Positions 38,702 through 49,320 of a DNA stretch of 64,000 nucleotides are shown piece after piece (within the stretch, counting starts at the first letter, position 1; the number at the start of each line of letters is the position of its first letter). The stretch is taken from the NCBI RefSeq assembly GCF_001640805.2, contig NC_066850.1, positions 14,264,157 through 14,328,156 of the forward strand. The letters are read 5' to 3'. Under the pieces are notes generated by a model. That model ran no database searches. It saw nothing but the letters and a program-made list of their open reading frames with translations, and was not told the DNA's origin. This DNA comes from Lates calcarifer (lineage: Eukaryota > Chordata > Actinopteri > Centropomidae). A program made the translations under genes and the position numbers.

Positions 38702-40579
38702 GTTGTACAACTGTCTTTGTAGGGTCCCGTCATTGACATAATGCATTCCTTAGCCCCTTATCCTAACTTTAACCATCACAACTGAATGCCTATCCCTCAG
38801 CCTAACCATAAACTAAACAGTAAAACAAACAGTATCAAATACTGGATCTGATGTCATGAAAATCTTGAGCATTTTCACTTTAAATTTTATATAATATCAT
38901 GCAAATACAACTATCTCTTTAGTTTACAGTATACCACGTTACCATGTCATCTCATGCTATCCACAGATTAACCACTTTACTTTTGTATTTATTGCAGCAT
39001 CTCACCTATGACACACCTGCAGCTGAAAACACCCAGAGGACTTTTACCAGCGCTGTGTTTCTGAGAGTAGCCAATGAAACCTTGTCCTGCTCCAGTAAAA
39101 TCACCTACTATCCAGACCCTGAGTTTACTGGTTTCACATCCACGAGAATAGGGGACGATGTGCGCATCACCATAGAGGTACGACATATTTTCCACACGCA
39201 TGCACACACGTGGCATCAATTCATAAAAGGTTCTTTTGTCATTTCAGAAAGAGGCAGACAAACTGGAGATGACAGCAGCAGAGTTGTCAGTGTGGGGCGT
39301 TCAGAAAGGAAAACAATATCCCTGCATCATGAAGAGCAAAGAAACTTTTCCCAAGATTGATCTTTTCATCTGTTTTATTCAAAACACACCAGATGCTGAA
39401 TTTCTGCATTTAATGGTAAGTCTTTCATTCCCACTGCACCAACCTACACAGTGCTATAAAGACATACAACCTAAACATTATTGTAATTATAAAGTTTGTG
39501 AGGTGGTGCCACATTCTTTCACAGCAAATACTGATTTTCATGCAGTGGTTTTCAAACCAGGGCATGGTTTGGTAAAGCAGTAACCACACTTCAGTTATTT
39601 TTGACCCACTGGTCCTTTGAGGCGTCCCACTGTGAAATCCTCTGTAGCAGTGCTGTTATTGTTTTTCAGATAAAGTATGGTGATAAGACGGTAAGACTCG
39701 GCCCTCCATCTTTATTACATCAAGTCCTTCTGATACTGCGCCTCCTGCTGATTCCCTGTGTTACTGTTGGTAAGAACATTAAGTAGGCTGGACTGACAAC
39801 ACCAGCTGTTTATAAGACAGTCTGAACTGGAATCAGTTTTAACAATGTTTCCTTTAGATTCAGTATAATTGTTGTGTATATTTATGTTAATGTTTAATGA
39901 TAGTTTTCTACTACATTCAATAGAGTGCAGACATCCAGTGGTGGTAGAAATACTGACTGAGAACCTTTTCCACTCCACTGTCTGTCTGGTTTGAATCAGT
40001 AACTGTTTGTCTTTCAGTGTTGGTGATTATCTGTCGATGGCAAAAGAAACTCACTGCTGAGATGAACAAGCTCTGACTGTTACATCACACTGGCTGAACC
40101 TTGTGCATCTCCATTATAGCAGACATAATATCCCAAGTTCATGTTTATTCCTCACTGATAATTCATTTCCCCACCCATGGGTTAAATTTGAAGTTCAGTG
40201 TTTTGTCTCAAAATTTCTAAGTAGAGGGAGACAACCTTAACTAAACAGTGAGTGTAAGAGGGATTCATGTGAGCTTTATAACGGAGCTTTTACAGTATCT
40301 TTCAACCATTTTCTGTATTATGTAACTCCGGTGTAATTGTATCTTGAAGGCTACTTGAAGAACCTGACCTTTGTGTCCTTGCTTTGAATCCAAGATTCAC
40401 AGATTTTACTTATGGAAGTAAAAAGTATTTTTAGTCTTGAGATAGAGTATATTAGAGAACTGACAGAAAATGAGGTGGGGTGACATGCAACAAAGTTCCC
40501 CAGGCAGACTCAGGGATATCACAACTTGTCCTTTTTGCACACATTGCACAGATTTAACAAATAATATGAACTAGTGCAT

Positions 40580-40787
40580 TTTAAAGATGTTGGTAGGTAC
40601 ATTTTTTTCTTTGTAGAAAAAGCCAGGCTAGCTTTCCCCTATTTCCTAGTCTTTGTGCTAGGCTACGCTAACCTGCTGCTGGCTTTAGCTTCATATTAAC
40701 TGTGCAAACTTGAGTGTTGTTGGTCCTCTCATCTAAGTCATTGTCAGGGAATAAGCATATTTAAAAATATCAAACTACTTCTTTACA
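40580..40787. repeat. MITE-like element, GAATAGTT-end family, copy c (partial)
   Basis: Contains GCTAGGCTACGCTAACC and GGCTTTAGCTTCATATTAAC and ends ATATCAAACTACTTCTTTA, the inverted terminus of the family at 1471 and 24915. The opposite end is not recognisable. The same insertion is present after copy 2, so it predates the duplication. Confidence 0.6.
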
Positions 40788-41225
40788 GACACAGGTCACT
40801 GAGGCTCTTTCTGACATCTAACCTTCTCTGTGCGTCTACCATAAATTTTGTAATCAAGTCTTTTTTTCTACTGAGTTCATCCTCTCTGATGGTACAGCTG
40901 TTATAAGAGGACATATTGTATAGACTAAGTCTCCTGCACTGCTCAGCACCTCAGCCATTTTATAGACATTCTTAGAGCCACAGGAGTCCCTACAAGAGGA
41001 AAGACCTTCACCATAGACTTCCTTATTGCAGTCAGCAGTCAGGATGCTGCAGTTGACATGAGACACTGTGGACATAACATGTTGCAACAATGTCCCACCA
41101 CAGCACATACCCAAAGTAATGGAAAGAGACAGTCCCACACCAAGATAAACATTTGCTGAAGGGACTCAAACAGAAGCTGAACACTGTAATTACTGTATAT
41201 CAATGTCAAATCAATAACTTTGATC

Positions 41226-41231
41226 AATAAA
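41226..41231 (+). terminator. Polyadenylation signal, copy 1
   Basis: Canonical AATAAA followed by TGTCTGTAATG, about 1.15 kb after the copy 1 stop codon. The same signal is retained after copy 2 at 53399-53404. Use is inferred; earlier weak signals cannot be excluded. Confidence 0.45.
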
Positions 41232-41479
41232 TGTCTGTAATGAAGTAGATAAAACTAATGAGGCCTGTTTTTCCATCACAACAATAGATGATTTAAAGGT
41301 TTTAATGAACAGGACAGTTGTATTTACAATCAAAATACTGATTTACCTGATGATGGATAATGTAACAAGACTCCAACAGTGACATTTGCTTGTTGATCAT
41401 CTTAAAGGTTGTTGGTGGTTTGGTTTGAGTATGTGACACTGGACAAATGACACTCCAAACATTTTCTGGGGTATTTATG

Positions 41480-42048
41480 TTTTATAAGTGAGTTAGTATT
41501 AAAGAACAATTCTGAACAGTGGGTGGTGGTGGATGAACTGACTTTGCTAAAATACCAAACTGATGTAATCTAACATTGTGTTATTGAGAAATATTGATCA
41601 GCTTTATTGTGTCAATACATGATTTCAGCAAATACAATATTTGTATTCACCTGTTTAGTCAGTGACATCCAGCGCAGCCAGAAGAAAAACAACTTCCCAA
41701 ATCTGACACTAGATGTCATCCAGACATCACGTGCTATCATCTTTGCTGTTCTGTAGTTTGAACATGGAGAAAGTTGCTCATTGCAGTTTTAAATATTGGT
41801 CACCTGATGATTTTGGTTGATGGAGTCAGTGGACATGAGATGGTATAAAGTGTTGAAGCCCATTACACAATCTAAAGATCATCACATTAAGATCAGACAT
41901 CTCTTTATGGGCGCTCCCTCCCACTTTCGACACTTCTCTTTTCAACAGAGGCGCACTGCGCTTTTACGCACGACTGGGCGGAATGCAGAGTCATGCAGGC
42001 CGCCAGTGTGTGAGCGTTTCCCAGTCAAAGCTGCCACCGCTGTAGAAG
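41480..42048 (+). promoter_or_regulatory. Copy 2 5' flank with promoter deletion
   Basis: Aligns with the copy 3 flank at about 54490-54800, then jumps to the segment equivalent to 55220 onward (GGCGCTCCCTCCCACTTTCG). Roughly 420 bases present in copy 3 are absent, including the TATA box and the TTTCGCTTTC element. A further small deletion removes GTGACACTGTGGTGG-type sequence just before the upstream ORF. Confidence 0.65.
41993..42013 (+). promoter_or_regulatory. Short upstream open reading frame, copy 2
   Basis: Encodes MQAASV then TGA, 35 bases before the start codon at 42049, in the same place as in copies 1 and 3. Confidence 0.4.
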
Positions 42049-43071
42049 ATGATCCTGCTGCCTGGTCTGTTATTTATCCTCTGGGGAGGAGCGGCTCGGT
42101 GTCTGGGGGAGGATGGAGGCTTCACTTTTGATGGAGATCTCCGCCACTTCGCCGTGACCACAAACACGGTTTACATCGCTACAGAGGAGAAGCTGTACCA
42201 GCTGAACCACGACCTGACTCTGGTCCACAGTCTGACCCTGAGAGGAATCTTGAAGGGCGGGAACCAACAGCCGGACGACGTGTCGTTTTACCGGGTTTCT
42301 GAGACGGCTTCGTGGGACGCAACTTTCAGAGTCAACGTGTTGTTGCCATTTGTTGAGAACGACACTCTGATCAGCTGCGGGGTGATCGACAAGGAGTGTG
42401 GTTACTGCGAGGTTCTGGACCTGAAGAACATCTCTAACCTTGTGCACAGGGAGAGCATCCAGGTGGGACCACTGAGGAGCAGCAACGCGTCCGTCGCGGT
42501 CTTGGTGAATCTGAAGAAGAATCCAACACAAGACACTTACATTCTGACCGGGGTACAGCAACATCAACACAACACCGAACAGAGCAGCTGCACCTCTAAT
42601 ATCCAAACTGTCAACCTTCAGAATACGGTTGAAAAACAAGCGGGAGGTATATTTTCTCTAAATGATGATCAACTCACGCCCTCGATCAGAAGTAAAGGTG
42701 ATGTGGAGTTTGTGGACGGATTTCAGATCAGTTCAACCATGTATCTGCTCTCCAACGTGCTCTCAGCCGCTAAAAGTAGCAACGTCCGTCTCATTTGGCT
42801 TGAGGGCAAAACCAGCAAGACCCAGACTTACAGGTCTCTGCGGGGTGCGACTCTCAGTGTCTCTGAAGCTGGTGGTGAGGGGAACAGACTCCTGGCCTCC
42901 TCGGTGATCCCGGGCGGGCCCTCGGTGCTCTGGAGCGGAGTGTTCAGTGTGGACGGAGGACAGAGCAACACCGAGCTGCTGGTGTTTGACATCAGCCCCG
43001 ATCTCACCGGAGAGGACGATTCAGATCCAGACTTCTGCAGTGTCTGTCCCGAAAAGACAAGTGTTACAAAG
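42049..43071 (+). CDS. plxnc1-like: Copy 2 exon 1: signal peptide and most of the Sema domain
   Basis: 1023 bases, 341 codons, phase 0 at donor AAAG/GTAAGA. The protein is nearly identical to copy 3 exon 1, including the NLQNTVEKQAGG patch that differs in copy 1. The frame stays open for 69 codons into intron 1. Confidence 0.92.
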
Positions 43072-46000
43072 GTAAGAGGTCAGTTTGTGAAGGTTAGAAG
43101 CTTCTTTAATTCATTTGTCGGTTACTGTGACTGCACACTCATACCACGTAGCTACACTGATATAAATGTATCAAGTGTCTGTACCGCCAAGTCAAGACTG
43201 ACGGTGGGTTCTTATTTTGTTTTCATATTTTTGAAAGTTTTAGCAATGACAAAAAATAAAAATCAAAGAAACCTTAACTAATTTATATGGAGTTAAAGAA
43301 GAATGTAAGACTGTGTCATATTTTACAGTACTATTATACTTCTATTAAATGACATTAGTTTGTCCCCAGGTTTTCTTTGGGGACAGAAAGTCAAAGACTT
43401 CAACAATATCTATTAATGGAAACTATGGAGACAAACATACCTTACACAGTGTAGTTCTCTAAAAGCTTGTGTGAACAAGCAACTAAGTTTTGTTGACTTA
43501 GGTCTGGCTTTATACACATTAAAAGCAAAATGCTGCAAGATCCTGCAGGATTGTATGTGTAGGTGAAGTGAGAGGTCAGATTGTTTGGTGGTTAAATGGA
43601 TTTGATGCTTTATTATGACCTATGGTTGTAGGAGACTGTGGCTGGATTACCAAAAGGACCTACAGGGCTCAGGCCCAGGGGCCTGAGATGTCAGGGGGCC
43701 CATGGGCCAGAGCTCCCGATATTTAATGTCTTCTTTGATGGTCACAGAGCTGAGTTAAAAGACACAAAATGACCATAAAGACCAACAAGTTTTTCAGCCT
43801 AAAAGACCTTAGAGATCTTTTGTCTCTACCCTCAGATACAGCCCATAGGAACGTACTAGCAGCATGCATACTGGACCTTTGTTGTTGTGGTTACAATAAT
43901 AAACACGCAGTTAAGGTTATTAAACAGTTATGGATAAAACAACCTGTTGAAATGAACAGTGGTCTACCGTACTGTGTGACAGTCCTCTTGGAGACACACC
44001 AAATAACTACAAAGAAACAAAAAGTAAGTAAAGAGACACAAAACTCTTTCAGTCTGGGGGCCCTACATAGGAGGGGTGGGCAGGCTTTCTATCTATCTCT
44101 GCCCACGGCCCCACTGTCTCATAGTTAGGAATAAAAAGTCATGACTTAAGGTTTGTATTCAATTATGTAAGATCACAACACATGTAATTAAGCTTTGAGC
44201 AGTGATATTTCAACATGAAGTGTTCTGAATACTTGTTTCCAACCTGAAATCTCTTCACTTCAGAATTCCATCAATGCTGTTTGGCTCTATAAGTGATAAT
44301 AGATCTATAAGTGATAATAGATGTGTTTGTGTTTCTCAGCCAAAGACCCTGAAGCCGAAGGCAGTGCTCTTCAGACAGAACTACATGACCTCTGTGCTGG
44401 CAGTGAGGCAGAAGGCCTGGATGGTTTTCTTCATCGGGACAGGAGATGGACAGCTCATTAAGGTGTGTATAACAAGTGAAGTGATATACATTATATCCAT
44501 TATTGAAAAAACACTTTTGAAAAATTAGTAAACCATTTGCTATAATAATTGTTTAACATTGTCATGTTAAACAATTATTTAAAAATAAATGGCAAAAATG
44601 TTTGTTGAGCTTTATTTTAGAAACATAATGTATTTTTATCTAATTCCAGTATCTACATTGTAAATTTAGGGGTGTCAGATTATTCCAATTTAAAACTCTG
44701 AAGAATTCTAAGTGGAGAGTGTAAAATAGATAAGAAGATAACTAGTTTCCTGTCAACACTTTATTTCCCATCACTTCAGCTTCACCACATCATCTGTTTT
44801 CTCACTATCACCAAGATAGAATTATTGATGTGCTGTAGACTGAACATGTCCCATGAAATTAAATGTCTAAGATGAACTTTTTTGATAAAATGGTAAATAT
44901 GAGACTAAAGAGAAGAATGTGGTGGAAAAATTAATGGCACACCATCATTTATCCTTTTATTATTCAAGATGCTTTCATGCACTCATTTTTTCAAGCACCT
45001 TAAAATATGCACAGAATGCATATATGATACGCAAGGATATATTATAGATGCAGTATCACTGTAATACTGGATGTGATAGTTGATGCCGTAAGGGTCTAAG
45101 AGGTACCAAACCAGATCAGGAAATACTCTGCTGCTTTCACCACAGGATCTAAACTGTGGCAGGAGGTGAAGCTGTTTCTCATACATGTCTAGTGAGCTAT
45201 ACATCTTAGTGGAGGGTACATATGCTAATGTTAGTGGTTAGTGGTTGACTGTTTTCACAGCAGCATAATGTTGTTATAAGTAAACATTTCAGTGGTTGAG
45301 AAAAGCCAAAAACAAAAAGTGTTTTATGTTTTGAAGCTGGTTACCTAGGTTACCTAGGTGACCTTTCAAAATCATAACTTCAGCAGGGTAAAATATATTA
45401 GATCAGGTTTAATAAAAAACTTCTGATCTTTATAAACGCAGCAGCTCAGTTCCTCAGAAACATAACCAAAGCTACATTCTTGTTGTCAGCTTGCTGTAGA
45501 TAAGGACTATCACACCGCCTGTCCCATGGTGCTCTACAGGGCCAATGATGATCGCCAAGTGTTTCCCAAAATACTTCTGGATCCAGTGGATCATAAACAT
45601 GTGTATGTGCCATTTCAAAACCAGGTAGGTGCATTGTACAGGTATACACACACCTGTGTAAACATTCAAATTTTCAGATTGTCTTTTTATTACCACAGTG
45701 TCACATATGCTGTATTTTATAGTTTTGCTTAATGTTTGTGTTCTAGATGAAGCGTGTACCTGTGTCAAAGTGCAGCATGTACACAAATGTGCAGGAGTGT
45801 TGGTCTGCACAGGATCCACACTGTGTCTGGTGTGGCTCTAAATCAAGGTCAGAGAAACAACATCTGCATCTGACGTCTTTAAACAATTCTAAACTTGGGT
45901 TTAACAAATGTTTCTTTTCCTAGGTGCACATTTGAAGATGACTGCACAGATTCAGACTGGGTGTCCATTCCTGATGATCACCAACACAAAATAGTTTCCT

Positions 46001-49000
46001 ACAAAGTTGAAAAGGAGCCAACTGGTCAGGTAGAGATGAAGTCAAAGGTTTTAACTCTGATCAGTTGTGTGTGTCAGTTATTTGTCCTTTAAACACTCAC
46101 ATCTCCACCTTTCTCAGATCAAACTGAACATCCAGACACACCTGACTGTGGGTCAGAGCACACTGTCCAGATTCGCCTGTCAGTTCTCTGCAAGTTCCAG
46201 TGAGCTTTGTAGCAGGAGTGGCCCTCCTCCACTGTTCCCACAATGCACCTGCATCTTCTCTGATAGCAGACTTCCTGCTGAAGGTCAGTGACCTTTGATA
46301 AATGTAATAATCCAGTGACCTAATACCTGATTATCAAGGACCTCATCAGTGTCATAATAAATCACAGAAATTCTCAGTTGATGAATCTGTGTTGTCTCTT
46401 GTTATATATCGTTACATTTTATAAAATGTACACTGCTGAACAAAGACAGTCACTGAACAGGCTGCATGTCACAGTAACAATTAGACTTGTTTATCAGGAA
46501 ATCCATAATATTAAACCCTCAGGCCTGCATATGATCAGCTAGCTGGTGTACCTGAGCATCCAGCTGGCACACCTGATATTGATTTGCTGTTCACTGGTTA
46601 CTACCTCTGCTGTTTCTAATGATAGTTTCAGAGTGAAACAGAAAGTTTGTCTCTGTCTTTCTTTAGTAACTTCACTCTATATCCAGTTGTTTAGCAGCTG
46701 ACAGATCTGTGATGCCTCACAGCATACAGTGTTATATTACATGTAAACACATTTATCACTGAAAGCTCTGACATAGAACTGTTTTGCTGTAATGTTTGTT
46801 GTATTATTTTCATGTCAGGTCTGGGTGTCAGTGTAAGAATTAGAGTTGGGAAGACGCACTTTTTGGAACAACTGACGTTAACCAACTGTTCAAACATCAG
46901 GGGACCTCCAAGTTCTGTCTTGTAAGTCCACTATCATTTCAAAGAAACCAAAGACACTGACTGTGAAGAAAATAATAGATAGAGCTGAAACACAGAATCA
47001 GTCAAATGCATCACTGATGAAATCATTAGGTCCAAGTTATATGAAAAAAACTTTGTCTTTTCATAGCCAGGAAGCATATATATTACTATGTTGTGGTCTC
47101 TGTTCTCTGTCAAGTCCATGTGATCCATTTCTCTAGTGTTATATCAGTGCTGATCTTAACACCAACATGTTATAAGGTTTGTTTTCTCTTCAGGTGTCAG
47201 CAGTGTATCAGGGCTGGATGTGGCTGGAGCAAAAACAGCTGTTCCTGGGCAAATCAAGGAGTGATCAATGTAATTATCTAAAATAGGCTTTTCCACTTTT
47301 TGAACATGCTGTCAGATATTTGTTATTAACAGTCTGTAAATAGTGACTTCTTATTGGTATTTACCACTGGTAACAATTAGCAAATTTATTTTCATCACAA
47401 ACCCACAATTTCTTCTTTTGGTGATAAATACTTGGTATTACTCTGGAATACCAAGTATTTATCACTTCAGTCATGCAAACATACACAAGCTTAGAACAAA
47501 AGAGAAAAGAGACAAAACAGTTAGCTTCCATCAAAGTTACAAAAAGAAATGCCTTCCAGCAACACCGGTCTTATTTACATGTTGTGTCTTGTTTACTAAC
47601 TGGTCACCAGCTGATTCAGCACCCAGCTGTCTGCTCTGAGTTGTTCAGAGTTTAGACACTTTGTAAAGATACTACCTTCACTGTGAAAACCCTCTGAGTA
47701 AGAGAGTGTGTTTCACTGGGCCCAACTGTTTCTGATCAGTCATTAGTGAAGTAAACTACTCATGAAACCAAAATGCCTCATTTTCTTTATGCTCATACAC
47801 ACAAGATGTAAATATGACAGCATTACAGTTGTTGGCATTTACCTCAGGCTGGATGTTTTCTACCGCTTCAGCTGAACTAACCTGAGGTGAAACAGGTCTT
47901 GAGTCAAATCTAGAAGCACCTTTACTGTGAATGTCATGTAAACTGATGAATTTCTTTCCCCTGCTTCCTCCTGCAGGACAGTGTTTGTCAAACGATGGAG
48001 TCTGGGATGAACTTTTCTGTGAGTCTGAACCTCTCACACACATTCTTCCTCTCAAGTTCAACTCATTCACATTCAGTAGAGATTAAACAGTGGAAGGCAA
48101 TACATTAAAAATGGTTGTTTCTGTGTGTTTTTAGAGGCCAGTGATCTCCTCCATCACCCCCAGTGTCGTGTCTTTCTACGGCAGAAACCACGCAGTGTTG
48201 TCGGGTCAGAAACCTCAGAGATGTGACCAGAGTGAGGATGACTGTGGACACAGACTGCACTCCCAAGAGTGAGTCCGTTTATGGGCAACAAACATTATGC
48301 TTTCAACATCTGAAAGATGCAGTTATTAAAGGGAAACAGTTTTCAGGTTTTCTGCATTGTTGTTGTCATGATGTTAAGTTGTCAGTGCAAACAAACAAGT
48401 CTTGGACTCAGTGAGATGAACTGGTTTCTCTCTCTCTCTGTCGTCCTGTGTGCTGTGCTCAGATCTCCTGTATGGAACAACACAGGCGTGAATCTCACGT
48501 TCCACATTCCCAGGACAGATGGTAAAGGTGTGGTCAAAGTATGTGCTCTCCTCCCAGATGGTGGTTTGCCATGGCAACACTAAAATCACCTACAGGTCAT
48601 CACCATCCTGCACCAAAATTGTCCCAAGCAGCAGCTGGGTCAGGTATGATTGGATTTGTTGAATCTTTTTACAGTCTGATAATACACACACATGTTAAAA
48701 CCTTCCTGAGGATAACACATGACTGAGTTTCTTTTCCAAGAATAACTGAATAACTGTCACAGTGTCAAATCTGATCTCATTAGTGTGAAGGCTGAGTCAC
48801 TGTGTGACATCACTCACTCTAGCCATTCAGTCCTTCAACTTTTTCAGAAATTCTTGTGCTTCAACTCTTCTCCTGCCCACAGCTTTCACGTCTCACACAC
48901 AATTTATGCCTCAAATTGTAGATAATTTTGTGCTCTGTCACACAGTGTGACTCCCTAAGCCATAGGATTTACGCTTTTGCAGTAGCAGCCTCTGATCACC

Positions 49001-49153
49001 AAGAGGAGCCCTCACCTGCTCATTCATCTCCATATTATCTTGCTCTCTCTGTTAATAAAACAGCCAAGCCAGGCCAGTTTTTAGGGTTGAGCCACCTCTC
49101 AGTACTGTGTGATGGACATTTGGCCATTAAGACCTCCTCTGTTCTCTGTGCTG

Positions 49154-49156
<3 letters not shown>

Positions 49157-49191
<35 letters not shown>
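49157..49191. repeat. CA microsatellite in copy 2 intron 11
   Basis: About 17 AC units inside a 631-base block (48781-49411) that copy 3 lacks. Confidence 0.95.
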
Positions 49192-49192
<1 letters not shown>

Positions 49193-49276
49193 CTGAGACC
49201 TGCACATTTACACATGGGTCATTCTCATTGGTGATTTACCATTACACACACTTCTCTTTGAACTGTTTGTCCTCAC

Positions 49277-49279
<3 letters not shown>

Positions 49280-49318
<39 letters not shown>
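49280..49318. repeat. CT microsatellite in copy 2 intron 11
   Basis: About 19 CT units, 90 bases after the CA repeat, in the same block absent from copy 3. Confidence 0.95.

Positions 49319-49320
<2 letters not shown>

Larger units (their letters stand above)
30176..40076 (+). pseudogene. plxnc1-like: Plexin-C1-like tailless receptor, copy 1 (frameshift in exon 1)
   Basis: Coding exons: 30176-31199, 32470-32592, 34351-34485, 34753-34853, 34930-35035, 35124-35289, 35884-35986, 36090-36165, 37434-37475, 37607-37737, 38169-38348, 38544-38652, 38998-39177, 39248-39415, 39670-39769, 40018-40076. All introns are GT-AG and phases match copies 2 and 3. Domain order is signal peptide, Sema, PSI (CSMYTNVQECW...CVWC), IPT-like region, second PSI (CQQCIKAGCSW), two IPT-like regions, membrane segment, 13-residue tail. 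Phrases such as GTGDGQLIK and DPEFTGF place it nearest plexin C1, the Sema7A receptor. One extra C at 30697-30698 shifts exon 1 and gives a stop at 30725-30727; the other 15 exons are open. It may be a pseudogene, a variant allele or a sequence error. Exon 9 loses a cysteine present in copies 2 and 3. Confidence 0.78.
40077..41445 (+). other. Copy 1 3' untranslated region and flank
   Basis: Follows the TGA at 40074-40076. It is almost identical to 52255-53615 after copy 2. It contains the end of a MITE-like element (40580-40787) and a polyadenylation signal AATAAA at 41226-41231 followed by a TG-rich stretch. No further plexin exons are recognisable on the plus strand. Homology to the copy 2 flank ends near 41442, where the 5' flank of copy 2 begins. 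Confidence 0.65.

Noticed and set aside
40077..41445. Hidden GAP-domain exons after the copy 1 stop
   Set aside because: No plus-strand frame with plexin GAP motifs is seen. The stretch holds repeat sequence and a polyadenylation signal and is followed at once by the next copy's flank.
42070..42639. 189-codon open frame antisense to receptor exon 1, also at 55393-55962 and 30197-30742
   Set aside because: It is the shadow of a GC-rich, strongly coding sense exon. It has no splice context or recognisable motif, and the sense frame explains the conservation.
47756..48070. 104-codon minus-strand frame, also at 62113-62505
   Set aside because: It overlaps receptor exon 9 antisense and is conserved only because the copies are near-identical.
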